DNA of 42,612 bases from NCBI GenBank assembly GCA_046538105.1, contig JBKHJO010000020.1, forward strand, positions 1 through 42,612, written 5' to 3'. Under the pieces are notes generated by a model, which saw nothing but the letters and a program-made list of their open reading frames with translations, did not search any database and was not told the DNA's origin. The stretch is from JAWLEV01 sp046538105 (GTDB lineage: Bacteria; Chloroflexota; Anaerolineae; UBA1429). Positions 16,354 through 23,662 of the stretch are shown here, in pieces (the first letter of the stretch is position 1; each line of letters opens with the position of its first letter). The position numbers and the translations under genes were made by a program.

Positions 16354-16382
16354 AGTTTACCCCACGCTGGATAGTGTGTCAA
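16354..16382 (-). promoter_or_regulatory. Promoter of the nitroreductase gene
   Basis: On the minus strand, TTGACA (complement of 16377-16382), a 17-bp spacer and TAAACT (complement of 16354-16359) lie 44 nt before the start codon. Confidence 0.72.
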
Positions 16383-16411
16383 TTTTTTGTCTGTTTATGG
16401 GCTACTTTGGA

Positions 16412-16440
16412 TTGGACAAGATCAGATGTCCCTTTACAAT
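16412..16440 (+). promoter_or_regulatory. Promoter of the Gfo/Idh-lipase-methyltransferase-ABC operon
   Basis: TTGGAC (16412-16417), a 17-bp spacer and TACAAT (16435-16440) lie 36 nt before GTG 16476. No other promoter was found before the terminator at 21316. Confidence 0.72.
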
Positions 16441-16475
16441 ATATAGGATATGTCTTTTTACTTTGGGAGAATGCT

Positions 16476-17414
16476 GTGAAGATATGCATGGTCGGTTCTG
16501 GGCGTATGGCTCACGTTCACAGTTGCTGCCTACGACAAGTGACGGGAGTGATCCTGGACACCGTTGTCAGCACGGATACTCGGGCATTAGAGCCTTTTGC
16601 TGATGAATTTGATTACAGACATGCGACCTCTGATTTGCGTGAGGCGCTCAGGGATCCGGATCTGGATGCTGTAGTGATATGTACTCCGAACACGCTTCAT
16701 GCTTCGCAGAGTGCATTGGCCCTACGTGCCGGCAAGCACGTGCTCTGTGAGATCCCCCTTGCTCTGAGCCTGCAGGAAGGCAAAAGACTGACCCGTTTGG
16801 CCAGAGAAAGGGATCTTGCGCTCATGGTGTGTCATACCGAACGGTTCAGGTCTGGTCGGATGGAACTTGCCGAACGTATCTCCTCGGGCGCGTTGCATCC
16901 CAAGCATGTTATGGCCCGGTTTCACATGTTGCGGCGTGGCGAACTACAGACCGATCCGCAGCGTGAAGGATGGGTGGATAATCTGCTCTGGCATCATGGA
17001 TGCCATGCGGTGGATGCTGTGTCGAGCCTTCTTGGAGAAACGGAATTCCTGGAATTACATGCACAGTTTGGACCACCATGGCCATCCCTGGACTTGCCCA
17101 TCGATATCGATCTACAGTGGCGTACGCCACATGACATTTTGGTTAATATAACACTCTCTCACAATGCACACTGGGGCGTCCACGATTATCGTTTCATCTG
17201 TCTGGAAGACACGGTGGTATGTGATCATGGGACGCTGCGCAACAAAGGGGGGATTCTGGTAAAAGGGGATGAAGGACTGACCCCGAATATGAGGCAGGCG
17301 CGCGAGTTTGTGAGCGCTGTGCGGGAGGGGCGCGAGCCATTGGTGAGTGGAGAGGCGGCTCTATCTACGTTGCATATATTGCAGGAGGCTTGGGACACGT
17401 TCGGCCAGGCGTGA
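16476..17414 (+). CDS. Gfo/Idh/MocA family oxidoreductase
   Basis: A 312-residue protein. The Rossmann domain starts KICMVGSGRMAHVHSCCL, continues with VVICTPNTLHASQSALALRAG, and the family E-K-P motif is CEIPLA near residue 90. The catalytic-region histidines are in LWHHGCHAVD near 170. GTG 16476 follows GGGAGA by 5 nt and the promoter at 16412-16440; a longer reading would begin upstream of that promoter. It is the first gene of a four-gene operon ending in an ABC exporter, so the product may modify a small molecule or lipid headgroup rather than feed central metabolism. That link is inferred from position only. Confidence 0.88.
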   Translation: MKICMVGSGRMAHVHSCCLRQVTGVILDTVVSTDTRALEPFADEFDYRHATSDLREALRDPDLDAVVICTPNTLHASQSALALRAGKHVLCEIPLALSLQEGKRLTRLARERDLALMVCHTERFRSGRMELAERISSGALHPKHVMARFHMLRRGELQTDPQREGWVDNLLWHHGCHAVDAVSSLLGETEFLELHAQFGPPWPSLDLPIDIDLQWRTPHDILVNITLSHNAHWGVHDYRFICLEDTVVCDHGTLRNKGGILVKGDEGLTPNMRQAREFVSAVREGREPLVSGEAALSTLHILQEAWDTFGQA

Positions 17415-17466
17415 CGTGAGCGTCCCGTTGACGGCGATGTCTTTTAGACAGTCAGGAGAGGATCTT

Positions 17467-18786
17467 GTGGATATAAGTACGTTGGGCGAATGGCTGCAAC
17501 ATCGCCTGGAGCTCAGGCCGGTTCAGACATTCCGCAATAGCCTGCGGCAAGATGCCATGCTCCACTTGCTCAATCGTGTTCTTGGCGAGGAGGAGGTTCA
17601 GGAGATCAGGGCCCTCCTCGATCGCCCCACGGCAAATGGAGAGGGACCGGCCGTTGTATTGTTGCCAGGGTTTTTGGGGTCTATTCTGGCCAGCACGTGT
17701 GGTATAAGCACGATATTGTGGTTTAATCCAGCGATTCTGTTAGATGGTCACGTTAACCTGTTGGAACTGGACGATACAGGAAGAAAAGATCGCACCCCCG
17801 ACGTGAGCGTTGTGCCCATTGCTATCGAAAAGGTCGTATATTTGAAATTGATTCTCACGCTGGCTCGCGAGACTCGCCTATACGAGTTTCCCTATGATTG
17901 GCGACACCCCCTGGAGAGAAATGTGAAGGAGTTACATGCTGCCATTCAGCGCTGGGCGCAGGTGGCTCCCGATCGGCGCTTTATACTTTTGGGACATAGT
18001 ATGGGGGGTATGCTGGCACGTGCCTATGCGGCGATGTATCCCCAGGAGGCGGAGGAGCATCTCGATTCCATCGTCATGCTGGGCAGCCCGCTTTATGGTG
18101 CGCCTCTCGCCGTGCTCGGACTGGCAGATCGGGCGTTTCCGGGCAAGATCATATCCCGATTGCATCCCAATAACGAGGTAGGAAAGCTGGTCAGGACGTG
18201 GCCCAGCATGTATCAACTTTTACCTCCGCCCCCCGAACTCTTTCCCTCCGATGTGGAGTATCCCACGAACTGGGATATCTATGATGCGGAGGCGTGGGGG
18301 ATAGCGGGCTTGCGTCAGGATTATCTTGACGGCGCGCGCAGGTTCCATCGGAGTCTCGCCGCCGCTGATCCTCAGGTGGAAGTCGTGCAAATTGCCGGAT
18401 GTTATAAGCGGACGTTGAGTCGTATCCGGTGTGCTCGGGGGGATTCCAGGGACGATTCCGACTATCAGCTTGATTACCAGGATTCGGAAGGTGGTGCGGG
18501 AGACGGCATCGTGCCCCTTTGGTCCGTGCAAACGGACGGTATATCCACCTATTACGCAGAAATGACGCACGAGGCTTTGGCTTATGATACTGCCGTCATA
18601 GAGGCTGTTATAGATCTTGTTCATGGTGGAGAGCCGGCTCTGGCGCGAGAACTGCCCGAGCCAAGAAGGATCGTGGAAAGACTCGGTCCAGAACCCCTCA
18701 AGCAGCGGGTTGCGAGTCTTCGTGAGCGGCTGGAGCAGGGGACCTTTTCCCGTGAAGACCTAAAGGGATTTTTGTTCAGAAGGTAG
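17467..18786 (+). CDS. LCAT/PGAP1-like alpha/beta-hydrolase
   Basis: A 439-residue protein of the lecithin:cholesterol acyltransferase-like lipase group. VVLLPGFLGSIL near residue 65 is the oxyanion-side motif, YDWRHPLE near 143 matches the W-R-x-P pattern of LCAT-like enzymes, and GHSMGGMLARAYA near 175 holds the nucleophilic Ser. Later GDGIVPLWS (about 345) and MTHEAL (about 366) supply the likely Asp and His. No signal peptide or membrane segment is evident. GTG 17467 is chosen for AGGAGAGG six nt upstream; the frame is open further 5', inside the preceding gene. It probably transfers or removes an acyl chain. Neighbouring methyltransferase and exporter suggest modification of a secreted lipid-like compound (inference). 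Confidence 0.85.
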   Translation: MDISTLGEWLQHRLELRPVQTFRNSLRQDAMLHLLNRVLGEEEVQEIRALLDRPTANGEGPAVVLLPGFLGSILASTCGISTILWFNPAILLDGHVNLLELDDTGRKDRTPDVSVVPIAIEKVVYLKLILTLARETRLYEFPYDWRHPLERNVKELHAAIQRWAQVAPDRRFILLGHSMGGMLARAYAAMYPQEAEEHLDSIVMLGSPLYGAPLAVLGLADRAFPGKIISRLHPNNEVGKLVRTWPSMYQLLPPPPELFPSDVEYPTNWDIYDAEAWGIAGLRQDYLDGARRFHRSLAAADPQVEVVQIAGCYKRTLSRIRCARGDSRDDSDYQLDYQDSEGGAGDGIVPLWSVQTDGISTYYAEMTHEALAYDTAVIEAVIDLVHGGEPALARELPEPRRIVERLGPEPLKQRVASLRERLEQGTFSREDLKGFLFRR

Positions 18787-18824
18787 TTTGTTGGTTTGAG
18801 AGGATTGCTATCGGGGAGGGGAAA

Positions 18825-19490
18825 ATGGCCGACCTGAAGGATACATATATCCAGATTCTCGATTATCTACACGGGAGCATGGAGGATGATCCTGTGTATG
18901 AATGGATTCTTGCGGAGATGACGAGACGGGGATTTCCTCAGATTCAGATTACCCCCCTTCAGGGACGCTTTCTTCATCTGTTGGTGGAATTGATAGGGGC
19001 TCGGCACATCCTAGAAGTTGGCACCTTGGGAGGTTATAGTACAATATGGATGGCTACCGCGCTCCCTGCTGAGGGTAAACTTGTTACCCTCGAGGCTGAT
19101 GAGGGACATGCGGCCCTGGCTCGGGAAGCCCTTGCGCGCGCTGGTGTGGATGACAAGGTTGAGGTAATGGTGGGCCCCGCACTGAACACTATGGCTGGGC
19201 TTGCGTTGGAGAGACCGTTGGATATGGTGTTCATCGATGCCGATAAGCCCAACAACATCAACTATTTCAAGTGGGCGGCGCGGAGGATGCGATCTGGGGG
19301 ACTGATCCTTGTGGACAATGTCCTGATGAATGGGCGCGTGGTGACTGATAGGTCCAGCAAGTATATGCGTTCCATAGATGCATTTAACCAATACGTGTTC
19401 GACAACTATGATGGCAAGGTGAACGTGATTCCCTTTTACAAAAAACATGAGGATAATCTGGATGGTATCATGATCGTGCAGATCAAGTGA
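18825..19490 (+). CDS. SAM-dependent O-methyltransferase, caffeoyl-CoA OMT type
   Basis: A 221-residue class I methyltransferase. The SAM motif is LEVGTLGGYSTIWMA near residue 64, the acidic ribose ligand lies in LVTLEADEGH near 88, and FIDADKPNNINYF near 138 carries the metal-binding Asp residues of the cation-dependent family. DNVLMNG near 165 continues that metal site. It methylates a hydroxyl, usually of a catechol-like group, with Mg2+. Start ATG 18825 follows GAGGGGAAA. It sits 38 nt after the lipase gene and 26 nt before the ABC exporter. The substrate is unknown. Confidence 0.92.
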   Translation: MADLKDTYIQILDYLHGSMEDDPVYEWILAEMTRRGFPQIQITPLQGRFLHLLVELIGARHILEVGTLGGYSTIWMATALPAEGKLVTLEADEGHAALAREALARAGVDDKVEVMVGPALNTMAGLALERPLDMVFIDADKPNNINYFKWAARRMRSGGLILVDNVLMNGRVVTDRSSKYMRSIDAFNQYVFDNYDGKVNVIPFYKKHEDNLDGIMIVQIK

Positions 19491-19516
19491 TCCACTGATA
19501 CTAACGGAGGTGGAGT

Positions 19517-21277
19517 GTGGAGACTATTAAATTCGTAGCACTTTATGCTAGAAAATATAAAAAGGAACTACTCATTGCTGTCGTGTCCATGATCGGTTTG
19601 GTTGGGGTGCAACTGGTATCCCCCTGGATCGTGCGTGAACTGATCGGTCTGGTACAGGATCAGGCCTGGAGCGCGGGGATGGGGATAGCGATTCGCCGGC
19701 TGGCTTTCGTTTTGTTGGGAGCGTATGTTTTGCGTTTCCTGCTTCAGTTCCTGCGGAATTATATGGCTCACGTTGCTGGTTGGGGCGTGGTTGCCGACGC
19801 GCGTCATGACATCTATGAACGCCTACAGCGCCTTTCACTGAACTTTTATGAGAATCAGCAGGTAGGCGAGCTCATGTCTCGGATGGTTAACGACTCGGAC
19901 AAATTCGAACGCCTGATCGCTCACGCTATACCTGACGTGTTGGTTAACATCCTCATGCTTATAGGAGTAGTGGGGATGATGTTGAGCATGAACTGGAAGT
20001 TGATGCTCCTGACCATGATCCCGGTGCCATTAGTGGTTTTGGCTATGCAGGGGTTTGGGCAATACGTGCGCCCGGCTTTTCGCGAGCGTCAGGAAGATCT
20101 GGCTGAACTCAATGCCACGATCAACGATAATTTATCGGGCGTTCGTGAGATCAAAGCCTTTACGCGAGAGCCGATCGAGCAAAAGCGTGTCTGGGAGCGG
20201 ATTCAGGCGTATCGAGATTCGATGATACATGCCCTGCGACTGATGGCTATTTTCAGTCCCGGCGTCGAGTTTGCCTCTTCTCTGGGGACGGTGATCGTCA
20301 TCTATTTTGGGGGGCGGCTCGCTTTTCAACAGACGTTACCGTTGGAAGACCTGGTGGCCTTTTTCCTGTATCTGGACCTTTTTTATCGGCCAGTACGCGT
20401 CCTCAGCCGCGTCTGGGAGCATATTCAAGAGGCCCTCTCGGGCGCTGAGCGAGTAGAGGAACTGCTTGAGGAGGATGCAGAGATCACGGAAAAGCCGGAT
20501 GCCGTCGAACTCACAAGGGTGGAGGGAACGATCAAGTTTCATAATGTGGGATTTTCCTATGAGGAGGGGGAAAAGGTTCTGGAAGATATCAATCTGGAGA
20601 TACCTGCCAAAACGGCGCTGGCCCTCGTCGGTCCTACCGGGGTGGGCAAGACGACGCTGGCAGCTCTTGTTCCCCGTTTTTACGACGTCACCGAGGGATT
20701 CGTTACCATTGATGGGTACGATATACGCGATGTTACGCTAAAGAGCCTGCGACAGCAGATCTCGATGGTGCTTCAAGACGTTTTTCTCTTTCACGGTACG
20801 GTAAAAGACAATATCCTGTTCGGGCGTTCGGATGCCACCGAAGACGAGGTGATCGAGGCGGCCAAGATTGCTAACGCTCATGACTTTATCATGGATTTGC
20901 CCGATGGCTATGATACCATGGTCGGTGAGCACGGCGTAAAACTCTCAGGCGGACAGAAGCAGCGCGTTTCCATCGCACGCGCCGTGCTGAAAGATGCGCC
21001 GATCCTGATTCTTGATGAGGCAACCTCCTCCGTAGATACGGAGACGGAGATTCTCATACAGCAAGCCCTGGAGCGCCTAATGGAAGGTAAGACGACGATC
21101 GTCATCGCACACCGCCTGTCCACTGTGAGATATGTCGATTTCATCGTCGTGCTCAAAGGCACAGGTGTTCTCGAGCAAGGTTCGCATGAGAGACTCATGA
21201 GGAGGGACGGTCTCTACAAGCATCTTTGGGAAGTGCAAAGTAAGCCCATGGAGGAACTGGTTCCGGTAGAGGTATAG
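19517..21277 (+). CDS. ABC exporter, MsbA-like half-transporter
   Basis: A 586-residue half-transporter with six membrane helices (about 15-310) and an ATPase domain. All catalytic elements are canonical: Walker A GPTGVGKTT (about 371), signature LSGGQKQR (about 475), Walker B ILILDEATSSVD with catalytic Glu (about 494), and switch His in IAHRLSTV (about 529). It can therefore work as a homodimer, unlike the pair at 894-4590. GTG 19517 follows GGAGGTGG. It is the last gene of the operon and is followed by a strong terminator. Lipid or small-molecule export is likely; the upstream lipase and methyltransferase hint at the cargo but do not identify it. Confidence 0.93.
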   Translation: METIKFVALYARKYKKELLIAVVSMIGLVGVQLVSPWIVRELIGLVQDQAWSAGMGIAIRRLAFVLLGAYVLRFLLQFLRNYMAHVAGWGVVADARHDIYERLQRLSLNFYENQQVGELMSRMVNDSDKFERLIAHAIPDVLVNILMLIGVVGMMLSMNWKLMLLTMIPVPLVVLAMQGFGQYVRPAFRERQEDLAELNATINDNLSGVREIKAFTREPIEQKRVWERIQAYRDSMIHALRLMAIFSPGVEFASSLGTVIVIYFGGRLAFQQTLPLEDLVAFFLYLDLFYRPVRVLSRVWEHIQEALSGAERVEELLEEDAEITEKPDAVELTRVEGTIKFHNVGFSYEEGEKVLEDINLEIPAKTALALVGPTGVGKTTLAALVPRFYDVTEGFVTIDGYDIRDVTLKSLRQQISMVLQDVFLFHGTVKDNILFGRSDATEDEVIEAAKIANAHDFIMDLPDGYDTMVGEHGVKLSGGQKQRVSIARAVLKDAPILILDEATSSVDTETEILIQQALERLMEGKTTIVIAHRLSTVRYVDFIVVLKGTGVLEQGSHERLMRRDGLYKHLWEVQSKPMEELVPVEV

Positions 21278-21315
21278 TACTCTGGGTGTTTGATTGATTC
21301 TATGAGGCTAACGTC

Positions 21316-21355
21316 AAACCGCACGGCCTGCGGAGAGGGCCGTGCGGTTTTTTTT
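21316..21355 (+). terminator. Strong intrinsic terminator of the ABC operon
   Basis: A perfect 13-bp GC-rich stem (AAACCGCACGGCC with its complement at 21338-21350, 9-nt loop) ends in a run of eight T (21348-21355). It lies 38 nt after the exporter stop codon. Confidence 0.93.
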
Positions 21356-21390
21356 CTCGGACGCGAACATCGTCGCGTCTGGTGTATGGA

Positions 21391-21600
21391 CTATAGTAGT
21401 CTTACGTGGGCGGCCTGCAGCCCCTTCTGGCCCTCCTCGACGTCGAACTCGACCTTTTGATTTTCCTCTAGAGAGCGGAACCCCGCCCCCTCGATAGCCG
21501 AGTAATGTACGAATACGTCTTCGCCAGCATCACGCGAGATAAAGCCATATCCTTTGCTATCGTTGAACCACTTGACGATCCCTGTTTCTCTTTCACTCAT
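21391..21600 (-). CDS. Cold-shock protein (CspA family)
   Basis: A 69-residue single cold-shock domain that binds single-stranded RNA and DNA as a chaperone. RNP1 is KGYGFI (16-21) and RNP2 is VFVHY (29-33), with the aromatic residues W11, F12, F20, F30 and H32 expected on the nucleic-acid face. The start ATG (complement of 21598-21600) follows AAGGGAG. The frame stays open upstream through the leader, but those residues are not family-like. Its roughly 115-nt leader holds an intrinsic terminator, and the promoter is TTGACA-16-TATGAT, so expression is probably controlled by premature termination. Its stop codon is 36 nt beyond the terminator of the convergent ABC operon. Confidence 0.95.
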   Translation of the reverse strand: MSERETGIVKWFNDSKGYGFISRDAGEDVFVHYSAIEGAGFRSLEENQKVEFDVEEGQKGLQAAHVRLL

Positions 21601-21651
21601 TTTCTGTGCTCCCTTAAAGTTACGATTTTGGGCGAAGCGGTGCAGGCAAAG

Positions 21652-21686
21652 AAAAAAACCGTCCAATCTCCGCGAGTTTGGACGGT
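21652..21686 (-). terminator. Intrinsic terminator inside the cold-shock gene leader (attenuator)
   Basis: On the minus strand ACCGTCCAA (complement of 21678-21686) pairs with TTGGACGGT (complement of 21658-21666) and is followed by seven T. The stem is 9 bp with an 11-nt loop. It lies only about 30 nt downstream of the predicted transcription start and 51 nt before the cold-shock start codon. No minus-strand gene ends here, so it acts on the cold-shock mRNA itself. A competing hairpin can form just upstream: TTGGA (complement of 21689-21693) with TCCAA in the terminator's left arm. Confidence 0.8.
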
Positions 21687-21722
21687 CATCCAACAGCCAA
21701 ACCCTACTTCATCCTATATATA

Positions 21723-21750
21723 ATCATACCATATTTCTGTAAAATGTCAA
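21723..21750 (-). promoter_or_regulatory. Promoter of the cold-shock gene
   Basis: On the minus strand, TTGACA (complement of 21745-21750), a 16-bp spacer and TATGAT (complement of 21723-21728) predict a start near 21716. Confidence 0.82.
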
Positions 21751-21760
21751 ATTTGTAATT

Positions 21761-21776
21761 TGGCCCATCTGGGCCA
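21761..21776. promoter_or_regulatory. 7-bp palindrome between divergent promoters
   Basis: TGGCCCA-TC-TGGGCCA is a perfect inverted repeat lying 10 bp behind the cold-shock -35 box and about 38 bp before the -35 box of the divergent enolase-superfamily gene. It could be an operator for either gene; no cognate regulator is suggested. Confidence 0.4.
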
Positions 21777-21813
21777 TGTCGGAGTTTTGCCAAAGTGTTT
21801 ATATGGGTATGGT

Positions 21814-21842
21814 TTGTGCTGCATAGGGCAATCGTGTACACT
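21814..21842 (+). promoter_or_regulatory. Probable promoter of the enolase-superfamily gene
   Basis: TTGTGC (21814-21819), a 17-bp spacer and TACACT (21837-21842) lie about 78 nt before ATG 21920. Confidence 0.55.
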
Positions 21843-21919
21843 CGCTTTTGCAAAGGGGCGGTATGCTAGTTGTCATCTTTGCACGAATTCTCGATTTTAC
21901 CATACTGGAGGGTTAGGCG

Positions 21920-23113
21920 ATGGAGATTACGGATCTGAAATGCACTGTTCTGGGACAGAACCCCGTCGTTCGGCTTGTGACCGACGCGGGCATCGATGGC
22001 TTTGGCGAGGTAGAGAGTGCCAAGTCGTATCTCAAGCCCCATATCATGTTTTACAAGCCACTCATTCTCGGCGAGGATCCCACGAACGTGGAGAGGGTCA
22101 TGCGCAAGATTCGGCGTATGGGTAGCTTTAAACCCTGGGGGAGTGCGGTGAGCGCCATCGAGATCGCCCTTTGGGACATTGCGGGCAAGGCTGCCGGCCT
22201 GCCCATCTACAAGCTCCTCGGGGGCAAGGTTCGCGATCGGGTGCGCGTGTACAATGGCGCGGTGAGATTTCCCATGGACGGCGTATCCCCGGAGGATTAT
22301 GCCGAGAACATGGCCAAGATGAAAGCACGCGAAGAGGATTTCTGCATTATCAAGCAGGGTATCGGATTCCATGGTACGCATATGGCGACCCAGGTGCCCA
22401 ATTTCTTTTATGGAGAATCTGAGAGTGGGCGAGCACACCCGAATCGTGGCCTCTTGACGGAGACGGGACTCGATCATGTCATCGCCTGTGTGGAGGCGAT
22501 GAAGGGTGTTTTAGGAGATAAAGTGGGTCTCGCCCTCGATTGCGGGCCAGGGTGGATGGTTCCCGATGCCATCAAACTGGCCAAGGCCCTGGAACCCCTC
22601 AATGTGATGTGGCTTGAAGATCTAATCACGGGTGATTATACACCATACGTTCTGGCCGATCTCTACCGTGAGGTGACTCGAAGTACATCTACGCCCATAC
22701 ACACGGGCGAGCAGATCTACTTGCGACAGAACTTTCAGGCACTCATCGAACAGAAGGCGGTGAACGTTGTCGGTCCCGATCCCTGCGATGTGGGTGGGCT
22801 GGCGGAGATGAAGTGGATCGCCGAGTACGCTGATCTTCATGGGATACTGATGGCGCCCCATGGTACGGGAGATGGCCTTCTTGGTCTCGCCGCCCTAGTG
22901 CAGTTATCTGCGACACTGCCTGACAATTATATCGCTTTCGAGTATCCGGTCGGTCGACCCGATTGGTGGTATGATATCGTCGAAGGGCTGCCGGATCCCA
23001 TCGTCGAGGACAGCCATATCAAAGTGTGGGATAGGCCTGGGCTGGGGGTGGAATTGAATGTAGACGCGGCGCGTCAATATCTGCCAAAGGGTGACGAGGA
23101 CTTTTTTGACTGA
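21920..23113 (+). CDS. Enolase-superfamily dehydratase, mandelate racemase/MLE family
   Basis: A 397-residue, full-length member of the mandelate racemase/muconate-lactonizing group. A short capping domain is followed by a barrel. The three Mg2+ ligands are visible at strand ends: Asp in LALDCGPGW (about 213), Glu in MWLEDLI (about 239) and Glu in HTGEQIYL (about 265). A His base candidate lies in MAPHGTGDG (about 315), and IIKQG may carry the lysine position. The C-terminus holds WDRPGLGVELN. Such enzymes dehydrate acid sugars or epimerise hydroxy acids. ATG 21920 follows GGAGGG. The gene stands alone between two hairpins, with SMP-30 and Gfo/Idh genes elsewhere in the window. Substrate not assignable. 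Confidence 0.9.
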   Translation: MEITDLKCTVLGQNPVVRLVTDAGIDGFGEVESAKSYLKPHIMFYKPLILGEDPTNVERVMRKIRRMGSFKPWGSAVSAIEIALWDIAGKAAGLPIYKLLGGKVRDRVRVYNGAVRFPMDGVSPEDYAENMAKMKAREEDFCIIKQGIGFHGTHMATQVPNFFYGESESGRAHPNRGLLTETGLDHVIACVEAMKGVLGDKVGLALDCGPGWMVPDAIKLAKALEPLNVMWLEDLITGDYTPYVLADLYREVTRSTSTPIHTGEQIYLRQNFQALIEQKAVNVVGPDPCDVGGLAEMKWIAEYADLHGILMAPHGTGDGLLGLAALVQLSATLPDNYIAFEYPVGRPDWWYDIVEGLPDPIVEDSHIKVWDRPGLGVELNVDAARQYLPKGDEDFFD

Positions 23114-23122
23114 ACTTCCTTG

Positions 23123-23159
23123 TACACATGGGACGGATTGCCAATCCGTCCCATGTGTA
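23123..23159 (+). terminator. Perfect 17-bp hairpin after the enolase-superfamily gene
   Basis: Arms 23123-23139 and 23143-23159 are exact complements around the loop GCC, 10 nt after the stop codon. The following sequence (TATGTGTGTTAC) has few T in a row. It probably ends the upstream transcript and separates it from the lysine-operon promoter 35 nt further on. Confidence 0.65.
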
Positions 23160-23193
23160 TATGTGTGTTACATTTGAAACGGCAATTGTGATT

Positions 23194-23222
23194 TTGACAG
23201 TATGTGGGGCCTGTGCTATAGT
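23194..23222 (+). promoter_or_regulatory. Promoter of the lysine operon
   Basis: TTGACA (23194-23199), a 17-bp spacer and TATAGT (23217-23222) are close to consensus. The predicted start near 23229 gives a leader of about 264 nt before lysW. Confidence 0.85.
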
Positions 23223-23274
23223 GTTTCCAGTTTCGATTCTGGTAGATACGCATAGAGATTTTGGAGTTGGTCAA

Positions 23275-23349
23275 GTGAGGGTTGCAGGGCGTAGAGCCTA
23301 TTTTTCCAAGCGTGGCAAGCCGAAGGGGCCAGGGTTCTGGTCTGGTTAG
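23275..23349 (+). CDS. Leader peptide of the lysine operon attenuator
   Basis: A 24-codon reading frame inside the leader, beginning GTG 23275 eight nt after GGAG (23263-23266) and ending TAG 23347-23349. It contains four Arg codons and three Lys codons; the Lys codons are AAG at 23308, 23317 and 23323, in the run SKRGKPKG. The stop codon follows the antiterminator strand TCTGGTCTGG (23336-23345) by one nucleotide. A ribosome stalled on the Lys codons leaves that strand free, while one that reaches the stop covers it. This is the arrangement of classical amino-acid attenuators. I recall leader-peptide attenuation being described for the Thermus lysine cluster. Expression of this peptide is inferred, not shown. 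Confidence 0.72.
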   Translation: MRVAGRRAYFSKRGKPKGPGFWSG

Positions 23350-23411
23350 GGTTGCCGCTGCGTTGCACCTGACTTGATTTTTGTGAAAGTGTATGGCTTT
23401 CCCAGACCAGA
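23336..23411 (+). promoter_or_regulatory. Antiterminator pairing of the lysine operon leader
   Basis: TCTGGTCTGG at 23336-23345 is perfectly complementary over 10 bp to CCAGACCAGA at 23402-23411. The second strand comprises the last three bases of the terminator's left arm and its entire loop, so this helix and the terminator hairpin should not coexist. The first strand can also be drawn into a small upstream hairpin, CCAG (23329-23332) with CTGG (23337-23340), giving three alternative states as in region 1:2, 2:3 and 3:4 of known attenuators. Confidence 0.75.
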
Positions 23412-23428
23412 TGGGAAAGCATTTTTTT
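23396..23428 (+). terminator. Intrinsic terminator in the lysine operon leader (attenuator)
   Basis: GCTTTCCCA (23396-23404), the 7-nt loop GACCAGA and TGGGAAAGC (23412-23420) form a 9-bp perfect stem followed by A and seven T (23422-23428). It lies 64 nt before the lysW start codon and inside the operon's own transcript, so it must be bypassed for expression. Confidence 0.9.
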
Positions 23429-23492
23429 GTTTGGGGCTCTTGCAACCTATGAGGGGTTGATGAGGGCGTAAGAAAAGGGAGGGAAACGTATC

Positions 23493-23657
23493 ATGGTTGG
23501 TGAATGCCCTGAATGTGCAGCAGAGATCGCGTTGGACGATGTGTTGGAGGGAGAGATCGTCAATTGCCCCGATTGTGGGGTGGAACTTGAGGTCATAGAC
23601 GTGGATCCTTTGACTTTTGACCTGGCACCCGAAGAGGAGGAGGATTGGGGGGAGTAG
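23493..23657 (+). CDS. lysW: LysW amino-group carrier protein
   Basis: A 54-residue acidic carrier to which alpha-aminoadipate is attached through its C-terminal glutamate; later steps of lysine synthesis take place on this protein. A zinc-ribbon is formed by C5-P-E-C8 and C25-P-D-C28. The C-terminus ends in the invariant EDWGE motif after a run of acidic residues, and Glu54 is the modified residue. ATG 23493 follows AAGGGAGGG. It is the first gene of the operon, behind the attenuator, and lies 5 nt before homocitrate synthase. Placing the stoichiometric carrier first fits a need for high expression. Confidence 0.97.
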   Translation: MVGECPECAAEIALDDVLEGEIVNCPDCGVELEVIDVDPLTFDLAPEEEEDWGE

Positions 23658-23662
23658 GAACG

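Noticed and set aside
23128..23349. A 73-codon reading frame through the palindrome upstream of the lysine operon
   Set aside because: Its first part runs through the hairpin at 23123-23159 and upstream of the promoter. Only the last 24 codons, after GGAG and GTG 23275, lie within the predicted transcript.
23229..23428. Lysine riboswitch or T-box in the lysine operon leader
   Set aside because: The segment GCCGAAG at 23319-23325 and AGGGTTGCCGCTGCG at 23347-23361 recall parts of lysine/glycine riboswitches and of the T-box, but the rest of each consensus (including the TGGNACCGCG T-box core and the lysine-switch AGAGGNGC and AGTA elements) is missing. The leader-peptide model explains the same bases better.
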